Positions 47,401-55,445 of a stretch of 64,000 nucleotides of DNA are shown piece after piece. Position 1 is the first letter of the stretch, and each line of letters starts with the position of its first letter. The notes beneath the pieces were generated by a model, which saw only the letters and a program-made list of their open reading frames with translations, made no database searches and had not been told where the DNA came from. Both the position numbers and the translations under genes were made by a program. This stretch comes from K189A clade bacterium. GTDB lineage: Bacteria; Pseudomonadota; Gammaproteobacteria; Pseudomonadales; Azotimanducaceae. The stretch is taken from positions 1-64,000 of the forward strand of contig CABZTD010000004.1 of NCBI GenBank assembly GCA_902528515.1. Direction: 5' to 3'.

Positions 47401-49203
47401 TTAGACCTCAATGAGGCGCTTGATACTGTTTGCTACGCGACCTGGGTCGTCTGCGGCCAACATACGCAGCACCGCGACTTTATCGTCATAGCTATTTGCA
47501 CTATCTAGCATATCCAGTGGAATTGAAGTTTTCTTGGGCGTCAGCCTTGCCTTAATCTCTTCCAGGGTCTCGCCTTCTCCAAGCTTGATCATCTGCAGGT
47601 CTTGATCTGAAAGCTCTCCGTCTATCGACGCCAATGGTATATCCAGTCCATCGTCTTCAGGCATGTTAGCTCTGATAATCGGTCGCGCAACGAAGATCAA
47701 AATCAGAAGGATCAATATCAAGCTTGAGCCGTACTTAATCAAATCAACAATGCTGCTGTCTTCCCACCAAGGCACCTGTGGCACGATATCCACTGGGACC
47801 GCAAAGCTTGTAGGTACTACTGCGACTGTGTCGCCCCGTCCTTCGCTGAAGCCTACAACGCCTTTGACAACCTCCGTGAGTCGCTCAAGCTCCTCGGCAC
47901 TAATACCACCCGGCTCACCTTCAGCTGGTGCTATATAAGCGTCCTGGTTAATCACGACGGCAACAGAAACTCGCTCAATTGTTCCCACCTGCTGCCTAAC
48001 ATAACGAATCTCTCGATCGAGCTCGTAGTTCCGAGTGGTCGATGAGCTAGACACATTGGAGCCTGTTCCGTCTCCACTTGCCGGTAAGTTGCCTGATGGA
48101 ACAAAGTCTGGTGACGAAGGCGGCTGATTGGAAAAGCTGCCCGGCAGGCCAGCAGCATCAAGGGCCGCTTCCTGTTCAAAGTCCAGAGATTCCGAACGGG
48201 TCCGAGGACCGACACCGGCTTTGTCGAATTCTTCGTAAGTTGTCTCTACCTCTGTAAAGTCCAGGGTTACATCCACTTCTGATCGCACATTACCAAGGCC
48301 TACAATGGTGGCCAGAATCTGTTCGATACGCTGGTTGTAGGACATTTCCAGGGAACGTTTGTGCTCTGCTTGGGCTGTCGTCAACGTCATTGCATTTTCG
48401 CCCTCGGTATCCGTAAGGAGCGATCCGGTATTGTCGACAACCGAAACATTTTCGGCCGGTAAGTAAGGCACGCTCGATGACACTAGATGCACGATGGCGC
48501 GTATTTGTGACTGCGTGACCACTCGACCGGGATGAGTTACTACTACGACAGACGCCTTGGCGGGAACCTGATTTCTAACAAAAACACTTTGTTGGGGTTC
48601 GGCCAGATGCACGCGCGCACCGCGTATTGAGGCAATTTCGGTGATAGACGCTGCTAACTCAGTCTCCATCGCTGCACGATAACTAACCTGCTCCATAAAG
48701 CGGCTAGTCGTCATAGAGCCTTGCTCGAGCAGATTTTCGAATCCGCCGGCGGTTGCGCTGCGCGGAATATCTTGAGACGCCAACAAAATTCTCGCCTCGT
48801 GATAGCGCTCATCCGCGACCTGTAGGGATCCAGTGCTAGCATCTATGCGAGGCGCAAAACCCGCGGCGTCTAGCGCATCCTTAGCTTCCTGCCGGTCTGC
48901 CTCTGACATACCGGGATAAACCGAGCGATAGGTCGGCGCAGAAACCCAAAGATAAAAAAGGACACAAATAGCTAGCGCGATAGTGCCGATGATGTAAGGC
49001 AAAACACGCTGTACGTCTGGGTTGTTCAGAAAGGCGAGCGGGCCGGTATCGTTCTCGATATCGTCCATGCGGTCGACGTCGCCGTTTTCCGAAACCGCAC
49101 CTGTGGTGTTTGTCGTTGCTGGAGTGGCTGGCCTAGCAGCCACCTGGCCGCCCGTTGTTGGTGCTAGCGCCTGTTGATTCGCGTCTAATGTTGCTTCTGC
49201 CAT
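47401..49203 (-). CDS. fliF: Flagellar MS-ring protein FliF
   Basis: Forms the MS ring in the inner membrane. The 600-residue product has two membrane helices (about residues 75-93 and 475-497), ring-building motifs (SYRAAMETELAASITEI, ARVHLAEPQQSVFVR, ASVVVVTHPGR), and a C-terminal FliG-binding tail. An acidic/Thr-rich N-terminal extension of about 60 residues precedes the first helix. Order fliE-fliF-fliG is standard. Confidence 0.96.
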   Translation of the reverse strand: MAEATLDANQQALAPTTGGQVAARPATPATTNTTGAVSENGDVDRMDDIENDTGPLAFLNNPDVQRVLPYIIGTIALAICVLFYLWVSAPTYRSVYPGMSEADRQEAKDALDAAGFAPRIDASTGSLQVADERYHEARILLASQDIPRSATAGGFENLLEQGSMTTSRFMEQVSYRAAMETELAASITEIASIRGARVHLAEPQQSVFVRNQVPAKASVVVVTHPGRVVTQSQIRAIVHLVSSSVPYLPAENVSVVDNTGSLLTDTEGENAMTLTTAQAEHKRSLEMSYNQRIEQILATIVGLGNVRSEVDVTLDFTEVETTYEEFDKAGVGPRTRSESLDFEQEAALDAAGLPGSFSNQPPSSPDFVPSGNLPASGDGTGSNVSSSSTTRNYELDREIRYVRQQVGTIERVSVAVVINQDAYIAPAEGEPGGISAEELERLTEVVKGVVGFSEGRGDTVAVVPTSFAVPVDIVPQVPWWEDSSIVDLIKYGSSLILILLILIFVARPIIRANMPEDDGLDIPLASIDGELSDQDLQMIKLGEGETLEEIKARLTPKKTSIPLDMLDSANSYDDKVAVLRMLAADDPGRVANSIKRLIEV

Positions 49204-49244
49204 GGGATTCTCTTTAATTCGCCCTCACGATCAATATCGGATCA

Positions 49245-49616
49245 TTAAACTGGCATGTTCTTTATGTCTTCGTAAGCTTTCAGCAGTTTGTTACGTACCT
49301 GCAATGTTGCCTCGAAGCCGATAGATGCTTTCTGCATGGAAAGCACCACATCTGTTAGCGGAATGTCTTCACCCCGCTCATAAGCATTCTTTAAATCTGC
49401 ACTGGCCTGCTGAGCGTCATTCACATCATGAAACGCATCGGACATATAGGTTGCAAAGTTACCCTTGCTAGGCGCCTCAGCTCGATTCGTAGGGCCTACG
49501 TCGGCGGTATCGCTATTGATTAGCTCCGCACGATTGCTGGCTTCGCCCTGGTGTGCTCGAATTTGATTGAGCAGATCGGCGACCTGCGCTTGATAGTGGG
49601 TGTTAATGCTTGACAT
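49245..49616 (-). CDS. fliE: Flagellar hook-basal body protein FliE
   Basis: Rod adaptor between the MS ring and the proximal rod. The 123-residue product has the family C-terminus with VVLSMQKASIGFEATLQVRN and KLLKAYEDIKNMPV. It starts three bases after the flrC stop, so it is probably read from the flrC promoter; no separate sigma-54 site was found between them. Confidence 0.95.
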   Translation of the reverse strand: MSSINTHYQAQVADLLNQIRAHQGEASNRAELINSDTADVGPTNRAEAPSKGNFATYMSDAFHDVNDAQQASADLKNAYERGEDIPLTDVVLSMQKASIGFEATLQVRNKLLKAYEDIKNMPV

Positions 49617-49619
49617 AAC

Positions 49620-51179
49620 TTAGGCCGACCGTCGTTTAGGAATTTGAATACCGCGCTCTCTCATGCGTGCAATCTTGTAGCGCAGAGTACGCTGGCTAAT
49701 GCCGAGCATGTCAGCTGCTTCTTGGCGGGTGCGCGTGTTTTTAATCGTATCAACGATGATGCGGAACTCGTTGGCGTCCATAGCTCCTTGAAGCCCCGTG
49801 GTGCTGTCCGACGTCTCCCCCGCTTGGCTTTCAAAGGCACTCTGAGCATCCATATTCGCGCTGAATGGGTTGGTCGGAGTACCTCGCGTATCTCGCCATC
49901 GATCACGCAGACCGTGATCACCATCGAGTGAATGGACATTGTTTGTAGCGCCTCGCATGGCGATTGAGGCGCTTGAGTAACTCTGAGTGTTAGTTGGGTT
50001 CATTAGACTAGCCGGCAAACCCGAGGGTTCGTCAATATACAGCTCGTGATCGGCTGGCTCATCGAACACCAGATGATTCGCTGAGATAACACCATCACCG
50101 CTCAGTACAATTGCCCTTTGAACAACGTTCTCTAGCTCACGCACGTTACCAGGCCACCTGTAGGCCAGCAGTTTAGCGGAGGCCTCTGGTGACAGCTGCA
50201 GCGCACGGTCTTCGCGACCGTGCTTGACTAAGAAGTAATTCGCCAGGGGTAGAATATCGTCCAATCGTGAGGACAAACCCGGAACGTTGATACGAAATGT
50301 GCTAACGCGGAAATAAAGGTCCTCGCGAAAATACCCGGCACGTATACCCGCCCTTAGATCGCGGTTTGTCGCCGCAATGATGCGCACGTCAACCCGCTGA
50401 GTTTCTGAACTGCCCACTGGCAGTACTTCTTTTTCTTGAATGGCTCGGAGCAGCTTCGCCTGAAGCGGCAGCGTCAATTCGCCAATCTCGTCCAAAAACA
50501 AGGTGCCGCCCTGGGCTTGGGAGAAAAAACCCTCTGTGCTTCGCGTCGCGCCAGTAAATGCTCCCTTGGCATGGCCAAATAGAAGGCTTTCGGCCAAGGC
50601 CTCGGGCAGCGCCGCACAGTTCACCGGCACAAAGGGGCCATCTCGTCGCGGCGAAAAGTCATGCGTTAACCGGGCCAAGACCTCCTTGCCCGAACCCGTA
50701 GGTCCGTTCATCAGCGCAGTGACCTCTGCCGCGCCCACTCGCTCTACCAGCGCTAGCAAGTGCTGGCTAGTTTCATCCACAAATACATAAGAATCGTTTT
50801 TAAGAAGACGCAGCTTGGCGAGACCGGCAATTTTTTCCCATTTGGACTGCTGGCCTGCGCCGTCGGCAATCACATCGTCAACACCACACTTTATGGCTTC
50901 CACCGTGCTATCCAAATCTGCAGGATCGACCCGCAGCACGAGATAGATTTTCGCGCCGTAATGCTGTTTGAGCGTGCGGATCATTTCGATATCGGGCAGC
51001 TCGCGCCGGTGCATGCACAGTACGCAGGGCCCGAAGCCATTGCTTTTAACGTAGCGTGCAACTTCCGTTGCGCCCATGGATCGAGGACGAAAACCGGCAC
51101 GGGTCAAAATGCCCGACACGTTCGCATCCATTGGTGACGATTCGTCCCATATCAGATCAATCGGGTGTTCTTGGTACAT
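49620..51179 (-). CDS. flrC: Sigma-54 flagellar regulator FlrC/FleR-type, receiver lacking the phosphoacceptor
   Basis: Enhancer-binding activator of late flagellar genes. The 519-residue product has a receiver-like domain (about 1-120), an AAA+ domain with Walker A GPTGSGKE (159-166) and GAFTGA (206-211), and a Fis-type HTH at the C-terminus (EAADMLGISQRTLRYKIARM). In the receiver-like part the strand that should carry the phosphorylated Asp reads VLCMHRREL, with no Asp. No FlrB/FleS kinase gene is next to it. The ATG at 51179 lies downstream of a sigma-54 promoter; the frame is open further upstream, through the promoter, but that part is non-coding. Confidence 0.9.
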   Translation of the reverse strand: MYQEHPIDLIWDESSPMDANVSGILTRAGFRPRSMGATEVARYVKSNGFGPCVLCMHRRELPDIEMIRTLKQHYGAKIYLVLRVDPADLDSTVEAIKCGVDDVIADGAGQQSKWEKIAGLAKLRLLKNDSYVFVDETSQHLLALVERVGAAEVTALMNGPTGSGKEVLARLTHDFSPRRDGPFVPVNCAALPEALAESLLFGHAKGAFTGATRSTEGFFSQAQGGTLFLDEIGELTLPLQAKLLRAIQEKEVLPVGSSETQRVDVRIIAATNRDLRAGIRAGYFREDLYFRVSTFRINVPGLSSRLDDILPLANYFLVKHGREDRALQLSPEASAKLLAYRWPGNVRELENVVQRAIVLSGDGVISANHLVFDEPADHELYIDEPSGLPASLMNPTNTQSYSSASIAMRGATNNVHSLDGDHGLRDRWRDTRGTPTNPFSANMDAQSAFESQAGETSDSTTGLQGAMDANEFRIIVDTIKNTRTRQEAADMLGISQRTLRYKIARMRERGIQIPKRRSA

Positions 51180-51218
51180 AGTCTTCACATCACGTTGTTT
51201 CTTCGATGCAGACGGATA

Positions 51219-51234
51219 AGCAAAAGCTGTGCCA
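51219..51234 (-). promoter_or_regulatory. Sigma-54 promoter of flrC-fliE operon
   Basis: On the minus strand the sequence is TGGCACAGCTTTTGCT, matching TGGCACG-N4-TTGCW at all invariant bases with ten-base spacing. It lies 39 bases upstream of the flrC ATG. Upstream is an A-tract and then a palindrome shared with the fliP promoter. Confidence 0.92.
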
Positions 51235-51270
51235 TTTTTTTTATTCAATAAAAACAATAGGTTATAAATC

Positions 51271-51290
51271 GGTGGCGGCTTTTTGCCACC
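51271..51290. promoter_or_regulatory. Palindromic upstream element of the flrC promoter
   Basis: GGTGGC and GCCACC arms flank GGCTTTTT. On the minus strand it contains GGCAAAAAGCCGCCA, the same 15 bases as the element upstream of fliP, starting 36 bases upstream of the sigma-54 promoter. Likely FlrA enhancer site (inference). Confidence 0.6.
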
Positions 51291-51462
51291 CTCACCACCA
51301 GACTTTGCCGGCCAGGTAGCTAAGGTTGTCGTGTTTTTGACAACAGTCAATTTGAACAAAGAGCGGAAGCGGAAAACCCTAATTATGGGGACGGATGAGC
51401 GCGGGTGTATTTTTTACCGAGGAACTGATGCCTAACGTGCGTAACGCACAACCTTTAACTGG

Positions 51463-52545
51463 CTAGGCTGCGTCCATCTTTAGATTGTATTTCTTGATGC
51501 GCTCAATCAGCGTTGTTCGCTGCATTCGCAGCAACTTCGCGCAGCGCGAGACATTCCCATCGCTTTCTCGCAGCGCCCGTTCGATAAGATCTTGCTCAAT
51601 TTCGCTGAGCATGCCTTTCAGCGATTGCCCTCGCTGGCGGAAGTCTTCAAACCCCTGAGCATGCATGATTATGGACTCAACATCGCTTTCCGACGAAAGG
51701 GACGACTTCCCTAAAGGCTCATCGCTAAAGACGTCGAACAACGATGCTTGCTCATCCGATGGCTCTTCGCAGATCAGCTCAGCCATTCCCGCCGGGAGCA
51801 TCGATGGCGCGACATGGGTCACTTGCAAGGCCTGGCCGGGGTACAGCACCGTCAGGCGGTGGACCATATTTGACAGTTCCCGTACGTTACCAGGCCAGTC
51901 GTAGCGTTGCATGACCGATAGAAAACTTTCTGAAAATTCAATGGCAGGCACACCTGCTGGCGCAAAATGCTTGGCAAAATGACGAATCAGCGCCGGCACC
52001 TCATCTCGTCGGCTGCGTAATGGATGCACATGAAGAGGGACCACGTTCAGCCGGTAATAAAGGTCTGCACGAAAGCGCCCGGCCTTGATTTCGTCCTCCA
52101 GCACGCGGTGGGTAGCGGCTACGACGCGTATATCGACACTTTTCGGCTGGTTAGACCCTACAGGCAGTACGATCTTCTCCTGCAGCACGCGGAGCAGCTT
52201 AACCTGCATGGACATTGGCATATCGCCAATTTCATCCAAAAACAGCGTGCCGCCATCTGCCACCGTAACCTTGCCCTCACGATCGGCAATGGCCCCGGTA
52301 AACGAACCCTTCTTGTGACCAAAGAGCTCGCTCTCCATTAGCTCTCCCGGAATAGCTCCGCAATTCACCGCCACGAAGGCTTGACTCGCACGCTCTGACT
52401 GGTCATGTATGGCCTTAGCAATTAACTCCTTGCCCGCACCGCTCTCACCATTAATCAACACACTGGCGGCAGTCGGCGCAATAGAACGAATCAGCTGCAT
52501 TAGCTGCCGAGTATGTAAACCGTCTCCAACAATGGACTGCGTCAC
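51463..52545 (-). CDS. flrA: Sigma-54 flagellar master regulator FlrA/FleQ-type, lacking the N-terminal domain
   Basis: Activator at the top of the polar flagellar cascade. The 360-residue product begins almost directly with the AAA+ domain ([11 protein letters not shown] Walker A at about residue 32-42; GSFTGA instead of [26 protein letters not shown]) and ends with the FleQ-type HTH ([20 protein letters not shown]). FleQ and FlrA are usually about 480-490 residues with an N-terminal receiver-like domain that is absent here; nothing like it is encoded upstream. Followed by flrC with no flrB. Confidence 0.87.
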   Translation of the reverse strand: MTQSIVGDGLHTRQLMQLIRSIAPTAASVLINGESGAGKELIAKAIHDQSERASQAFVAVNCGAIPGELMESELFGHKKGSFTGAIADREGKVTVADGGTLFLDEIGDMPMSMQVKLLRVLQEKIVLPVGSNQPKSVDIRVVAATHRVLEDEIKAGRFRADLYYRLNVVPLHVHPLRSRRDEVPALIRHFAKHFAPAGVPAIEFSESFLSVMQRYDWPGNVRELSNMVHRLTVLYPGQALQVTHVAPSMLPAGMAELICEEPSDEQASLFDVFSDEPLGKSSLSSESDVESIIMHAQGFEDFRQRGQSLKGMLSEIEQDLIERALRESDGNVSRCAKLLRMQRTTLIERIKKYNLKMDAA

Positions 52546-53003
52546 GGTTGATCCAGCTTAGTTATTCCTTGACCAACTTTAGCGTAACATTTTTTCGTTA
52601 GCGACTGTGCCGTAGGCTCTATGACAGCGTTGGGTAATTGGGCGATAGGTTGCCGTCGAATCGGCACAGTGATGCCGAGGCGCGCCGACCGCGGCAGATA
52701 CAAAACGAGGTTAGCCAACAAATTTGGCTCAAACGTGGCCACAAACCTATGTCTACGTTAAGTTGAAACAGATTCCCCTCCGCAGATTTGCTTGGCATAC
52801 TTATTGCTTAATCTGTTGCAAGAAGTTATCACTGCGCATTCATAGATCAGGCGGTCGCGACGGCCCGGTGCTCAATATCCAGTCGCTCCGACGCCAAGAT
52901 CATCATAGACAAGTGATGTGTTCCGTTTTAGCTCCTAAAGTTTTTGAATAACATACCGATTTTATAGACGAGAACGAGTACTTTCACCGACAAACGACGC
53001 GTT
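52546..53003. other. Intergenic region between flrA and fliD (458 bp)
   Basis: Divergent promoter region. It holds a sigma-54 promoter for fliD at 52793-52808 and an inverted TTGCCG/CGGCA pair at 52650-52666, upstream of both genes. The distance from the fliD promoter to its ATG is about 195 bases, an unusually long leader. The short open frames here have no recognisable product. Confidence 0.7.
52793..52808 (+). promoter_or_regulatory. Sigma-54 promoter of fliD
   Basis: TGGCATACTTATTGCT matches the sigma-54 consensus at the invariant GG and GC with ten-base spacing, differing only in the non-essential part of the -24 element. It points at fliD (start 53004). Confidence 0.88.
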
Positions 53004-54380
53004 ATGTCCAGCATCGATTACGTACAAGCCCTAGGGGCGGGAGCAGGTTTCGACACGAAAAAAATCGTGGAAGCCCTCGTGAACGCGGAGAAAGCCCCCG
53101 CGGAAGCTCGAATTAACTCTAAAATTGCCGAGTCGGAAGCGAAGATTAGTGGTCTGGGAAAAGCCGTATCGATACTCAACGTGGTGAAGGATGCGGCAGA
53201 GCGACTAAACGACGCGAAAGACTTCAATACGTTTACTGTCAGCAACTCCCAGGAGTCAGCCTTTTCGGCGAGTTCAACTTCGTCAGCGAGGGCAGGGTCG
53301 AACAACGTAACGGTGAGCCAAATCGCCCAGGAGCAACGAAGCGTCTCTAACGCCTTCGCATCAGAAACCAATGCATTCAACTCCGACCCTATTACTGTCT
53401 CCATCAGCGTCGGATCTAGCAACCCAGTGACTACTGACATCACCGTCTCTGACGCTAGCCTGCAGGGCACTGTCTCCGCAATAAACGCGGCAAATCTCGG
53501 CGTTACTGCTGAAATCATTGACACCGGAGCGACCAGCGATCGCTACAGAATTCAACTGATCGGCGAGACAGGGGCAGAAAACGTATTTTCGCTTACCTCT
53601 AGCGACAGCTCGCTAAGCTTCTCAAGCGTTCAAACAGCTACAGACGCCCAACTAAACGTAAATGGTATCGATTTTACGCGCTCCTCCAACGTCATCGATG
53701 ACGTTATTACCGGCGTGACGCTATCCTTAAATACCGTCACAAACGGCGCTGCGAACCTCAGCGTTAATCAAGACGATGCTCAGGCGAGAGCCAACATAGT
53801 CGACTTTGTTACCATCTATAACGAAGCGCAGCGTCAGTTGAAGGAGCTCGGAAACTCCAGCATAGGTGGCGAATTGGCCGGGGACAGCATTTTTCGTTCA
53901 TTGACCTCTTCGCTGCGCAGCCTGGTGTTAGGCACATCCTCCTCAGCGTCAGGTAATGTCTCAAATTTATCAGATATGGGAATAAGCGTTAGCCGCACTG
54001 GCGAGTTGAACGTTGACGACGCTAAGCTCGATGACGCGCTGGCCAATGACTATGCCGATGTAGTGATGATGTTCAGTGCAAATACCGATGATCAGTCAGC
54101 ATCTAGCACCGAGGCAGCCGGGCTAGCTGGTGACATCAGTAAACTTATTGCTGACGCCACAGACTCTAATAGCTATCTGACGACTCAACAAGAAGCACTG
54201 GCAGACCTCAATAGCGACCGTCAAGAAGAATTAAGTGATCTGGCTGACCGAATGGAGCGCATTGAGGAGCGATACAACCGCCAATTCTTGGTCATGCAAC
54301 AAATCATTGATCAGATGAATAGCACCCGTGAGAGCATGGAAAGCAGCTTCGAAAACCTGCCTTTCTCAAATAGAGACTGA
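53004..54380 (+). CDS. fliD: Flagellar filament cap protein FliD
   Basis: Caps the growing filament and helps flagellin fold and insert. The 458-residue product has the FliD N-terminal domain (GFDTKKIVEALVNAEKAPAE, then heptads), a Ser/Thr-rich middle part with a flagellin-IN-like stretch (TVSDASLQGTVSAINAAN), and the helical C-terminal domain (RMERIEERYNRQFLVMQQII). It begins a plus-strand unit divergent from flrA, driven by its own sigma-54 promoter. fliS does not follow. Confidence 0.94.
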   Translation: MSSIDYVQALGAGAGFDTKKIVEALVNAEKAPAEARINSKIAESEAKISGLGKAVSILNVVKDAAERLNDAKDFNTFTVSNSQESAFSASSTSSARAGSNNVTVSQIAQEQRSVSNAFASETNAFNSDPITVSISVGSSNPVTTDITVSDASLQGTVSAINAANLGVTAEIIDTGATSDRYRIQLIGETGAENVFSLTSSDSSLSFSSVQTATDAQLNVNGIDFTRSSNVIDDVITGVTLSLNTVTNGAANLSVNQDDAQARANIVDFVTIYNEAQRQLKELGNSSIGGELAGDSIFRSLTSSLRSLVLGTSSSASGNVSNLSDMGISVSRTGELNVDDAKLDDALANDYADVVMMFSANTDDQSASSTEAAGLAGDISKLIADATDSNSYLTTQQEALADLNSDRQEELSDLADRMERIEERYNRQFLVMQQIIDQMNSTRESMESSFENLPFSNRD

Positions 54381-54409
54381 TCTTTCGTTACAGAGCGGCA
54401 GAAATAACT

Positions 54410-54691
54410 ATGACGCAAAGTCAAAAACCAGTTTGCGAGGTTTGCATACGAATCAGATGGTTCATGGCGATCGCCATCCCGCTAGTAGTGCTCGTAGGCA
54501 CACAATCGGACTTACCGTTACCGCAAGTTCCCCTTCACGACATAGCCGCCACCAGTATTGTAATAGCTCTAGCCGCAATCTTTGCTTGGCGATATTACGA
54601 GTACAAACGCGACAAGAAAGCACTTGCCCGCCTGTTAGAGCGCAGAGCAAGCTATGATCAGGAGTCCGCCGAGGACTCCCAGACATCCTAG
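54410..54691 (+). CDS. Unrecognised small membrane protein after fliD
   Basis: The 93-residue product has a CEVC pair near the N-terminus, two predicted membrane helices (about residues 18-34 and 45-62) and a charged C-terminal tail. No family is recognised. It starts 30 bases after fliD on the same strand, in the place where fliS/fliT chaperone genes usually lie, but it does not resemble them. The ribosome site is weak; coding is likely but not certain. Confidence 0.55.
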   Translation: MTQSQKPVCEVCIRIRWFMAIAIPLVVLVGTQSDLPLPQVPLHDIAATSIVIALAAIFAWRYYEYKRDKKALARLLERRASYDQESAEDSQTS

Positions 54692-55445
54692 GAACGCGCG
54701 GAAATTTCCATATAGCCCCGGAATCCTCGTTCTTTGCCCCTTCTTTCATCCCCCCATTCTTTTCTCTAATCCTTTGATCTGGCATTACTTCAAACAAGAA
54801 CTATCCCGCTCACTTCCCAAGCCTTTTGCCGGCCACCGATTTAATATAAGCACCCCTATTCTCTTCGTATACAGCAAACTCACCGATGCCTACCACAACG
54901 GAGCAATCAATATACCGAGTGGCATTTCTGACCCCTGCCCGCCATCTGGGCCCAGGTTATCCGGCTCGCCCGCTCAATTGAGGGGCCCGTTACCAACCTG
55001 AGCATGCAAGGCGGCCAGTAAAGTCAATCAGGTGTCCAAGGGCACGCCTGGGTATTTATCTTCACCTACCTGACCGCCGATGACATATCGTGTATCTACT
55101 GATATTGACCATTTATTGCAGTCACTGGATAAACGGCAACGCTACTCTTTGTTCAAGCAGCTCAAAGCGCATAGATGTGATACTGAATGCTTCAGTGCAT
55201 ACCAGTTGAACCTAGCGTTATGATGATGACTGCGAGGTTTCGAGAAATTTTGCTGATTGAAGCTCTTACTAACGTTTGCTGCTGTTTGTATACCTGTTGA
55301 TGAAAATTTAATCGCCTCTGGGCCGATTCCAGATACAAAAGCGTCCTGTGCTCAAAAATTTTAAATGTATCGACAGGGCCACCAATTTCTTTTTCCATAG
55401 TCAAAAGCGGCATTTAAGAGTGTTGGAAAGTAAAGCGAGGTCACA
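54692..55445. other. Intergenic region between the 93-aa gene and the TPR-sulfotransferase (754 bp)
   Basis: No gene is supported here. A 73-codon minus-strand frame (55192-55413) and a 115-codon plus-strand frame (54654-55001) have no recognisable product or good start signals. A GCCGATGA at about 55077 resembles a sigma-28 -10 element, but the -35 is poor. The base composition is lower in G+C than the housekeeping part. It may be the remnant of lost genes. Confidence 0.5.

Noticed and set aside
52724-52951. 75-codon plus-strand frame between flrA and fliD
   Set aside because: It runs across the fliD sigma-54 promoter and has no recognisable product.
54654-55001. 115-codon plus-strand frame after the 93-aa gene
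   Set aside because: It overlaps the end of the preceding gene in another frame and its Pro/Ser-rich sequence looks like random translation.
55070-55090. GCCGATGA as a sigma-28 promoter for the TPR-sulfotransferase
   Set aside because: No acceptable -35 at the required distance, and it lies over 350 bases from the gene.
55192-55413. 73-codon minus-strand frame
   Set aside because: No recognisable domain, no good ribosome site and no partner gene; treated as non-coding.
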